Shown here piece after piece: positions 56,471 to 64,000 of a stretch of DNA of 64,000 nucleotides. The DNA is taken from the NCBI GenBank assembly GCA_934045075.1, contig OW203726.1, forward strand, positions 6,966,860-7,030,859, in the 5' to 3' direction. The DNA comes from Yponomeuta sedellus. Its lineage: Eukaryota > Arthropoda > Insecta > Lepidoptera > Yponomeutidae. The notes beneath the pieces were generated by a model. It saw only the letters and a program-made list of their open reading frames with translations. It searched no databases and was not told the DNA's origin. Both the position numbers and the translations under genes were made by a program. Position 1 is the first letter of the stretch. Each line of letters opens with the position of its first letter.

Positions 56471-56597
56471 TCAGTGGGTAGACGTACTGCCCGATATTCG
56501 GACGATGTGGTCAGGTGGGTAGACCCACTGCCCGATATTCGGACGAGGTGGTCAGGTGGGTAGACCGACTGCCCGATATTCGGACGATGTGGTCAGG
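56471..56597 (+). repeat. 41-bp tandem repeat, three units
   Basis: GGGTAGAC recurs at 56476, 56517 and 56558 (period 41), each followed by ACTGCCCGATATTCGGACGA. It is followed by an RTE-like end (GGGATAAAGGCCTAGGTATA ... GCAGTGGGC), so it probably expanded inside a LINE copy. Confidence 0.8.
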
Positions 56598-56834
56598 TCG
56601 GCATGCCCGTGGATGCGAATAGCGAGACCGGAAGGGTGGTGCGATGGGATAAAGGCCTAGGTATACCTTGCAGTGGGCAGAGGTGGGCTGATGATTCTAC
56701 CATTATGGTATAACTCCGCTTTTATCACTTTTTTTATATCACTTTCTAATTATGTATATTATTTATATGTATTTATTTACAATATGTATCTGAAATAATT
56801 TGATTTATTTGTACATCTACTTCCATCTCCAATA

Positions 56835-56965
56835 GTTATATTGCTTCAGTCCATCTAGAGGAATAAATAACTTTTAGTGATAAGGTCGCCGTATGTACTC
56901 TTAGGTTAAGAAATATCTGTGTATTTTCCTTTTTTATGTACAATAAAGTGTTCTCTATCTATCTA
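56835..56965 (+). repeat. R1 interspersed repeat tail
   Basis: CTTTTAGTGATAAGGTCGCC ... TTAAGAAATATCTGTG ... GTACAATAAAGTGTTCTCTA then CTAT repeats. Confidence 0.75.
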
Positions 56966-57009
56966 ATTCCTTTCATTATTGTAAACGAGAGAATAAAATA
57001 ATTCGGGGT

Positions 57010-57447
57010 ACTCGGGGCAGCAAGTGATGCAAATTACTTCAGTCAGATGTCGCTGCCTGTACGTAATACAGAGAATATTACACTATTTTTATTTTAATGC
57101 ACTAACCCGTGCTAAGGAACAAATTTAAAAACCTATTTAGAGGCTAAAAATTTCACCCATGCCGGGATTCGAACCCGCAACCTCTGGCTATCCGTACCAG
57201 CGCTCAATTGGTAGAGCGCTGGTACGGATAGCCAGAGGTTGCGGGTTCGAATCCCGGCATGGGTGAAATTTTTAGCCTCTAAATAGGTTTTTAAACAGAG
57301 AATATTGTATATGGGTTTGAAATTTCACTGATGCCGGTGAGTCGCCCATTTAGCTCAGTTGGAAAGAGCGCTGGCACGGATAGCCAGAGGTCGCGGGTTC
57401 GAATCCGGCATGGGTGGAATTTTTAGCCTCTAAATAGGTTTTTAAAA
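57010..57447 (+). mobile_element. Older tRNA-headed SINE interrupted by a younger hairpin copy
   Basis: The outer copy is plus-oriented: leader GATGTCGCTGCCTGTACGTA (57048), then after the interruption TCACTGATGCCGGTGAGTCG (57327), A box TAGCTCAGTTGG (57353), B box GGTTCGAATCC, and end AATAGGTTTTTAAAA (57433-57447). It lacks the distal tail. The Penelope element's target duplication starts at the next base. Confidence 0.8.
57080..57294 (-). mobile_element. tRNA-headed SINE (copy f): perfect 82-bp hairpin
   Basis: Inserted in the outer SINE with a 12-bp target duplication ACAGAGAATATT (57068-57079, 57295-57306). The minus-oriented tail is 57080-57123. Arms 57124-57205 and 57214-57295 are exact reverse complements (82 of 82), separated by the 8-nt loop AATTGGTA, which lies in the D-loop of the tRNA-like head. 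Each arm contains a complete B box. A transcript would fold into a long double-stranded RNA. Confidence 0.9.
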
Positions 57448-57461
57448 CAATAATTCAGTTG

Positions 57462-59168
57462 TTAGAATATTTTCGGGGCTTAATCGCGTAGTAATTTATT
57501 GCTATTTTATGATTTCATTCGTTAAGCCAAAGATCGTACAATTACTACCAAAACTGTACGGGCTACCTAAAGTACATAAACCTAGCGTTCCACTGCGACC
57601 TAGTGAGTTAAATAAACTCACCGACTTACAGCCTTGCAGTTTATGTTGCTAAGGTACTACAGCCATTGGTAGGGAAGACATTTTCCTTCGTAAAAGATTC
57701 TCGCCATTTCATTAGTATAATTACGGACATCAAACTGGAACCAGATGAAGTCATGGTGAGTTTTGATGTCGAATCACTTTTCACCAATGTTCCACTAAAA
57801 GAATGTGTAGACCTAATTCGACAAAAAATTAATGAAAAGAACATACCAGAGGGGCACATAACCTTATTACGGAACTGTTTGGAAGGCAGTTATTTTATGT
57901 ATAGAGGGCAGCATTACCTACAGATAGATGGCGTTGCTATGGGGAGTCCTGTAAGACCCGTGATAGCTAATATCTGGATGGAGCACATCGAGTCGCTGAT
58001 ACATTTTCCATCCGGTTTAAAATTATGGAAACGATATGTGGACGATGTGTTTTGCATTATGAAAGGTAACAAACCGGAAGTTGAACAGTTCTTGAATCAC
58101 TTAAACTCATTACACCACAAAATAAGGTTTACTTTTGAACTCCAAAGTGATTGCGCCTTACCATTTCTGGATGTTAAAGTTATGGCGAGATCGGATGGAT
58201 CCCTAACTCACTGAGTTTACAGAAAATCTACACACACTGACAAGTACCTACATGCTACGTCGCACCACCACCCTATGCATTTAGCATCCGTAGTATCTTC
58301 ATTTGTGGACAGAGCCTATGCATTGTGTGACCCGGAATTTATACATGAAGAACTGTCACATGTACAAGGGGTACTTAAGAAGAATGGCTATGGGGTGAAG
58401 GGCATGTATCAGAGGCGTACAACTAGGGTAAAGAAGGTTGACGTTCCGACGGAGCGAGCATTCTTGCCGTACATTAGGGGAGTGACGGACAAAGTCGGTT
58501 CTTTGCTAAAGAAGTATGCAATCAAGACAGTTTTCACTCCACTGCTCAAGATAGCAGCGCAGGTAGGAACAGTCAAGGACACCATATCCTATCAAACACC
58601 AGGTGTGTACAAAGTCGATTGCAGTTGCGGTAGTTCTTATATCGGACAAACTAAGCGGACCATTGCTGAAAGAGTCAAGGAACATATTGCAGCTGTCAAA
58701 AACCGCCAGCAGGAAAAGTCAGCGATAGCGGAACATCTTCTTGAATCAAGATCAAACCACTGGATAGAATTGCACAAACCATCGGTGCTTTCCAACGATC
58801 GCCATTATTCTAGCCGAATTGTGCGTGAAGCGGTTGAAATTAAGAAACACAAAAATTTTAACCGGGAATGTGGTTTCAAACTGTCGCAAACGTGGGATCC
58901 GGTCATCAAGATGTGTTCGTTTGGAAAAAAGTCGCATGGCCTATCGTCCGACATTGTCAGTGTAGCGTGTCGCAACCCTAATAGTGCTTTGTGATAGCTG
59001 ATTGAGGGTAGTCTGAAACCTCATCAGCCGAAGATGCGAACGGGTGCCAGCCATCAGTCATTCTAGTGACCACGATGACTGTAACGTCGTCGAAACGTCG
59101 AGGTAAAATAGCAATAAATTACGAAAATATTCTAACTATGTGTACAAGTCGCGAAAGTTTAAAATATG
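57462..59168 (+). pseudogene. Penelope-like retroelement with GIY-YIG domain, decayed
   Basis: Bounded by a 14-bp direct repeat CAATAATTCAGTTG (57448-57461, 59169-59182). The reverse transcriptase is readable from LPKLYGLPKVHKP (about 57549) through [20 protein letters not shown] and RYVDDVF (57666-58214). After one in-frame stop (TGA 58212-58214) it runs through the linker to the endonuclease: GVYKV and SYIGQT, the GIY and YIG blocks (58275-58994). Upstream near 57600-57610 a small deletion shifts the frame and a TAA interrupts VS-INSPTY. MGSPVRP has Arg where Ser is usual. The right end carries an inverted copy of the left end (TTAGAATATTTTCG against CGAAAATATTCTAA). The N-terminal part is missing. 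Confidence 0.88.
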
Positions 59169-59182
59169 CAATAATTCAGTTG

Positions 59183-59514
59183 ATTCGCTGCTAAGCTCCA
59201 AGAACTAATTAGCTGGTAAAACTTTGGTGGAATGCCGATTCAATAGCATAATGGAAAAAAATCTACTTTGCAATAGTGTAAAATAAACAATATTAACAGT
59301 TGAACAAACTTTTATTCGTATCCTATGGAGATTGAACACACGTTTTGACGAAATTTATTATACGTATATTAATTACACAAGTGGCCTAATTCGATCAGAG
59401 CATCGTGTTTGATTTGTGACGCAAGACACGTCTTTAAATGGACTATGTGATAATCTGGACATTAATATCACTGTTACTTAGAGATCTGGACAAAATATAT
59501 ATAACTAGCTGGTG
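59183..59514. other. No gene recognised
   Basis: AT-rich flank of the Penelope-like element with no supported feature. Confidence 0.4.
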
Positions 59515-59733
59515 CTTGCGACATCGTCTACGCAGGATTATAGGGTAGATTATTTCCTACTTTTTTATATAGATTCACGCAATATCTTTATAAATTGTAG
59601 CCTAAGAGTTATCCTGATACATAAGCTATCTATTGTAAAGTTTCATTAAAATACATTAAGTAGTTTTTACGTGAAAGTGTAACAAACATCCATCCATCCA
59701 TACTTACAAACTTTCGCGTTTGTAATATAGGGT
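59515..59733 (-). mobile_element. Non-autonomous Helitron (reverse)
   Basis: On the minus strand it starts near CCTATATTACAAACGCGAAA (59733) and ends ACCAGCTAG (59515-59523), followed by T. Internal text CTTTACAATAGATAGCTTAT and ATCCATCCATCCATAC is shared in part with 63335-63754. Confidence 0.7.
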
Positions 59734-60809
59734 GGGTGTACATGATTGCGGAATTATACGAAGGACATTTTCTTTAACTGCAATATTTTATGCCACATTT
59801 ACCGTAGCAACCATAACAATAAAATTAATGGAACATTTTTACGAACAAACAGGAAGTTTATGAAAAGGGAAAATTTATTTTCTGTTTCGAATAAGGAAAA
59901 TACTTCCATCAAGTAATGCATTGGATTTAAGATCAGAGTGTAGCTTTTTCTCCACCACAACTCGTCCTGAAGATTGCAATAACAGTAAAATTCAACAAAT
60001 TGTAAATATTTTATGTTAAAATTTATTATTTCTAATGTCTTAAGTATACAGGGTGTTTCAATGCTGACGCCCGAGCCAAAGACGTCTCATACTGGACACC
60101 AAAAGGGACAACCTTATACATATGCTAGAAAAACAATGGAATTTTTGGGTTACCAAAATATTTTATTCCAATTTGAAAACCCGATGTTTAAAACACATTT
60201 GCAATTCAATTAATCGGCCAGTATTCGTCCACTGTTAGATATTTGCCTCCAGGAAGGCACGCCACTTCTTCCAACATTGTTTTAAAGAGATCCATTTTCT
60301 AAATTTATAAGCACCCGGTTGGCATTAGTGAAAATTCGAGGAAAATTTCAATAAACCTAATGTTGCACAACGACATTCGCCTACTTATTTTAGTTAAACA
60401 TCTAGTTTAACTTGTAACGTTCATTAAGTAGTAGCAGTTTTTGTGCTACTTTGAATAAAACATTTAAGACTTTTTTCGTCTCAGGTATCGTATTGATAGA
60501 ATATTCTATGCCTAGAATACTTCACCTTGCTCTCTAATATTACGTATGGTATATATTTTATATTGATATTTAGGTTTCGTTTATCTCTATAATATAAAAA
60601 TGAATCGCTGAACGTGTTGGTAAGCGCAAATCTCGAGAGCATTAGTTTACTCGGATGGCGCACTCGGTCCGAGCGTACTAAGACCGTGAAAACCTGGCCT
60701 AAGCGTATACTCTCTCACTGAGAGAAGGCCTGTTCCCTGCAGTGAGAGGATTATAGGCTACATAAAATATATCTGTCTACTCAGCCAATAAGCAGACGCT
60801 ACTTTTAGC
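59734..60809. other. No gene recognised
   Basis: The phrase ACAGGGTGTTTCAATGCTGA (60048-60067) resembles the start of repeats common in insect DNA, but no end could be matched. GGCCTGTTCCCTGCAGTGAG (60727) is a diverged RTE-type tail. Confidence 0.35.
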
Positions 60810-60824
60810 TTAAAAGCTTATTTT

Positions 60825-61073
60825 TTAAAACCTATTTAGAGGCTCAAAATTACGCAAAAGTACGCTGCCTGTACGTAATACAGAGAATAGTGTAAAGAGG
60901 TTCGAAATTTCACTGATGCCGGTGAGTCGCCCATTGGCTCAATTGGAAGAGTGCTGGCACGGATAGCCAGAGGTCGTGGGTTCGAATCCCGGCGTGGAAT
61001 TTTGAGCCTCTAAATAGGTTTTAAAAAATTGTCCTTAGCACGGGTTAGTGCATTAAAAATAAAAATAGTATGA
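60825..61073 (+). mobile_element. tRNA-headed SINE (copy g) with short inverted 5' self-copy
   Basis: Bounded by a 15-bp direct repeat TTAAAAGCTTATTTT (60810-60824, 61074-61088). The 5' end TTTAAAACCTATTTAGAGGC is the inverse of this copy's tail. The next bases CTCAAAATT are the inverse of its private TTTTGAGCC, where other copies have TTTTTAGCC. Then follow the leader (CTGCCTGTACGTAATACAGA), A box GGCTCAATTGG, B box GGTTCGAATCCC, T run, TTAGCACGGGTTAGTGC and A-rich end. Confidence 0.85.
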
Positions 61074-61088
61074 TTAAAAGCTTATTTT

Positions 61089-61290
61089 CATCTTATTTTG
61101 CTTCTGTCGTTAAGCCATGTCAGAGGTCTTATGGGCGGCTTGATAACTTCTGATAGTAAGGCCCGCCACTGACTTACAATCCTCCACCAACCCGGACTTG
61201 GCCCCCGTGGTGGAGTATGGCCTAACCTTCCTGCGATGCAGGAAGAGACCCGTGTCCCAGCAGTGGGGACATACAAGGGTTGATAACGAT
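61089..61290 (+). repeat. GTGGTGGAGTATGGCC family copy
   Basis: Contains GTCAGAGGTCTTATGGGCGG, ACCAACCCGGACTTGGCCCC, TTCCTGCGATGCAGGAAGAG and GGGGACATACAAGGGTTGAT. It is among the longest copies in the window. Confidence 0.75.
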
Positions 61291-62222
61291 GAACGATTGC
61301 TTCTGTTTTAGCTATCTCCACATGAGTGGTTATGAGTTTATAGTAGGTCTATATTTATATTGCAGTTTTAATGAGCAAACACTAAAAAGGCCTTCAAGTC
61401 AGCAATACGTTGTCGAATGTCGAGGTTTGTCTAAATGTATTTTTTACGATTCTTCGAAGTTTGTTTAACTCTGTCGTTTGTAATTAACACGTTTGAGCAC
61501 ACACGACTTGATTCTTAATTAAGTATTGTTAGAAAAAAAACATGTAAAGTATCGTAAATACGAATTACATATTTTTTGATTCAGAGAAAAAATTGTAACT
61601 GTAGGTTTAAGTAGTAAGTACTCTTAAGTAGGGCCTGATAAATTGAAATAAAAAAACAGTAGGTAGGTACTTTGGAATTAATTTCTATAGAAAAATATAT
61701 TACCGAATCACCTTATTTTTCATAAGTTTTGGGTAATCGCTTTTAGCGATAAGACCACCAATTGTATAACATAACTTAGGTTTAAGAAATCATGGTTGTG
61801 TTCTTTTTTCTGTTTGTGCAATAAAGTGTACTCTATCTATCTATCTATCTATCTAATATAAAATATGGAATAAATATTGGCATACTTAAACTTTCCATTT
61901 TGAGTCCACATTTAATCGCTTGTTGGCTTTTAACGATTCGATTATCTCATTTAAAAAGAAGAATTCGAGAAATTATTTTAAAGGTGAGTGTTTTTATACT
62001 AAACCAGTTTCGGGTGAAAGTTCGATGTTCTGCAGATTATAGTTTTGTCTCGAGAATGCGACGCGCTTACAAGCAATTCGATAATGCCTCCATTGACCCC
62101 AAAAAAGTCTATGACCGAAAACGAAACATACAATTTCGAAGTCAATGGTGAACGAAGTACACGTAACAACTAAGAATCAACACTAATTCTGTCAAATGCG
62201 TAAGAAAAAAATTAAAAGACAC
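61291..62222. other. R1-subtype tail; otherwise no gene recognised
   Basis: 61735-61855 is the R1 variant subtype (AAGACCACCAATTGTATAAC ... GTGCAATAAAGTGTACTCTA, four CTAT units). The rest would be the first intron of the gene beginning at 62439 on the minus strand, if that exon is real. Confidence 0.5.
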
Positions 62223-62439
62223 CTGCAATAGTCTTCTTTGGGTCTCCAAGGATGCACTCGTCCTTCAAGGCGCAGCAGAACTTCTTGTTCTCCCTCTCCG
62301 CCGTGGCATTTGGCAGGAACATAGACAGTATGGCCACATCCTCGTTGTTCTCCCGGGCCCTCCTGATCCTGTCCTGTCCGACAGTCTTTGTCGTCAGGTG
62401 TAAACGCGACTTTAAATCGTTACTCAGCACGTCCGTCAT
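62223..62439 (-). CDS. Unrecognised initial coding exon
   Basis: Open from ATG 62439 (context TCAAAATGACGG) to a donor at ACTATTGCAG|gtgtct, 72 codons plus one base. The peptide starts MTDVLSNDLKSRLHL, continues RIRRARENNEDVAILSMFLP and has a cysteine-bearing end (FCCALKDECILGDPKKTIAG). Codon third positions are GC-rich (CTG, GCC, AAG, GAG preferred), unlike the AT-rich surroundings, which is why I take it as real coding sequence. I recognise no family. Its splice phase (1) would fit the first visible limpet exon at 36666, about 25.6 kb away on the same strand, but so would many genes. Confidence 0.55.
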
Positions 62440-63334
62440 TTTGAAAACAAAAAAATACTGGCCGGTTCAAACAGAAACAATATTAAATTCCGCGCGCCGT
62501 TTCGTCGCGTCAAATTCGAATTTGGAAGAGCGTTCGCGGTCCGATGTAGGCTTCGCGGCTGACGGTCTGCGACTAAGACCAAGTGAAGCGGCGACATGTA
62601 GGCAGAGCGGGTATCACCAGCCGAAGGCGGTTGATTAAACTTAATTGATCCGAGATAAGAGGCCCCCAAACGCCCCCGTAAGAGAAAGATTAACTAATCA
62701 GGCGAATAAGGAAGCTTTAATTGGACCTCATTTTTAGATCTCCACTAATCCGCAATGTTTGTTATTAGGTCATTCGTGATAAGTGGGATACCTGCACGTG
62801 CGGTTAACATCACGTTTTTTAAACAAAGACTTAATTCATGAAGTAATGCTAATGCCGTTCGCAATTACATTATGTGACACGTATTCTATCACCTGTTGGA
62901 TGTTTATAAATCTAACTCGACGTTACAAAAACGTGCAACCACATTTCATGAAAAAATAGAGTTATTACCACTTGAGATTGACGCAATAAAGTTATTAATG
63001 TAGGAGTGCTTCGAATCACAGAAGCCATTGAGTTAATTTATAGACATGATGATCTTGAGATGAACTCCGTTTAATAGATTTGACACTAGGCAGCTACTTG
63101 GATCGACCTACATTAATTCTTGTTATACTGTTTGTTATTGCTTTATCAGTTATACTGCACTTTTTATATAGTTAATACATTTGATACTAAGTATAAATAT
63201 CATATATTAATTATTTTTTTACTGTTTGTTATTGACTTTTTATATAAGTAGTTGCAGGGTTAACCTAGGTACCATTTTTGACCATCCCGCGTTGCTGGTA
63301 CCAGCAGCGGGGCTTAGGGTCCATGTCCAACTCA
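62440..63334. other. Upstream region of the 62.4-kb exon; nothing else recognised
   Basis: A GC-richer interval 62490-62640 directly upstream of the ATG may be 5' UTR and promoter. Beyond it the sequence is AT-rich with no repeat that I can name. Confidence 0.35.
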
Positions 63335-63754
63335 TCCTACTAATATTATAAACGCGAAAGTTTGTAAGTATGGATGGATGTTTGTTTGTTACTCTTTCAC
63401 GTAATAATTACTGAACGGATTTTAATGAAACTCTAATATACCTTATACATCACAATAACACATAGGCTTGAATTTATGAGGATATTGGGTTTTCTTCTTC
63501 GGGCTATATTAGTCCACTGCTGGACATAGCCCTCCCCTAATGAGCGCAAGGTTGTGCCATCATTGGGGGGTAATGCCCATAATGGATATTGGGTGAATTG
63601 TCCAAAATATGGCGATAAGTGTCAAGTAAGTAGGAAAAAATCTAACATCTGCGAGCTATTCTGGCGTGCGCTGCCAAAACCTTTTGTACACCACGCTAAT
63701 ATAAGCTACTCGAAATACTAATCCTGTGCAGACGAAGTCGCGGGCACCAGCTAG
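63335..63754 (+). mobile_element. Non-autonomous Helitron, both ends intact, with nested RTE tail
   Basis: Starts TCCTACTAATATTATAAACG after an A and ends CGCGGGCACCAGCTAG (CTAG 63751-63754) before a T, the canonical Helitron insertion between A and T without duplication. Family text GCGAAAGTTTGTAAGTATGG and CACATAGGCTTGAATTTATG is present. A reversed RTE-type tail (63492-63585, TTCTTCTTCGGGCTATATTA ... GGGGGGTAATGCCCAT) is inserted within it. Confidence 0.85.
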
Positions 63755-63779
63755 TGTACATAATATATCTTTCAGCTTG

Positions 63780-63965
63780 TTATTACACTATTGTTTGAAT
63801 TCTTACAGCCTTGTTTATAAAACCCTATTCCACTAAAACATTTCTAGATGCGTTTTATTTAATCTGTGGTTACGACATTTCCTTGTAAAGTCTCTACCAC
63901 AGACTATTTTAGTTAGCATTTTTGGAGGGTTTTAAGCAATTGTGTTTTTTATAAATAAGACCTTT
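63780..63965. mobile_element. MITE (TCTTATTTATAAAAAACAC family), imperfect
   Basis: The right end, read in reverse, is GGTCTTATTTATAAAAAACA, matching the nested MITE at 32085-32211. The centre carries AATCTGTGGTTACG and its complement CCACAGACTATT. The left end is degraded (TTGTTTATAAAACCC). Confidence 0.55.
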
Positions 63966-64000
63966 TAAATTAATTTCAATTCAATTTATGTCAACATACA

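Noticed and set aside
57214..57290. Functional tRNA genes
   Set aside because: All cloverleaf-like segments belong to repeated SINE copies, have irregular anticodon loops or broken stems, and run into shared repeat bodies.

Overview
The window looks like nuclear DNA of a moth or butterfly. It is AT-rich and intron-split, with a few insect host genes scattered among many transposable-element copies. The repeat types (tRNA-headed SINEs, RTE-type tails, Helitrons beginning TCCTACTAATATTATAAA and ending CAGCTAG) match what is common in Lepidoptera. This assignment rests on gene and repeat resemblance only.

Host genes. A first coding exon of an ELOVL6/Baldspot-type fatty-acid elongase lies at 19482-19675 (minus). 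A complete four-exon uracil phosphoribosyltransferase homologue (UPRT) lies at 25822-30164 (plus). The last three coding exons of a FHL/limpet-type LIM-domain gene lie at 34115-36666 (minus), converging on UPRT. An unrecognised initial coding exon lies at 62223-62439 (minus). A degraded THAP-domain relic lies at 20582-21440.

Mobile elements. The outstanding feature is a complete Transib-type DNA transposon (11277-14220). Transib encodes the transposase family from which RAG1 is thought to derive. This copy has a 5-bp target duplication (CAACG), heptamer-like ends (CACGGTG / CACACTG), a TATA box, one short intron, a poly(A) signal and an uninterrupted transposase with every expected catalytic and zinc-binding residue. 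Other elements are a BEL/Pao retrotransposon with a 1675-codon open frame but no 3' LTR (38334-43361), a decayed Penelope-like element with a GIY-YIG domain and 14-bp target duplication (57462-59168), a CR1-like LINE nested in a pogo/Tigger-like element inside UPRT intron 2, a deleted mariner, several MITEs and at least five Helitron ends.

A recurrent tRNA-headed SINE (copies near 70, 9341, 31396, 37778, 52751, 57080 and 60825) deserves special attention. Several copies bounded by target duplications begin with an inverted copy of their own body that shares private mutations with the forward part. One is a perfect 82-bp hairpin with an 8-nt loop. This suggests snap-back or template-switch synthesis during insertion.

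Region by region: 1-11 kb is repeats only; 11.3-14.2 kb is Transib, possibly inside the first intron of the elongase gene; 19.5-21.4 kb holds the elongase exon and the THAP relic; 24.8-36.7 kb holds a MITE, UPRT and the limpet 3' end; 37-44 kb holds a SINE and BEL/Pao; 44-64 kb is repeat-dense sequence with Penelope near 58 kb and one unidentified exon near 62.3 kb. The host genes show no functional linkage; the window is best read as four unrelated genes in a transposon-rich setting.
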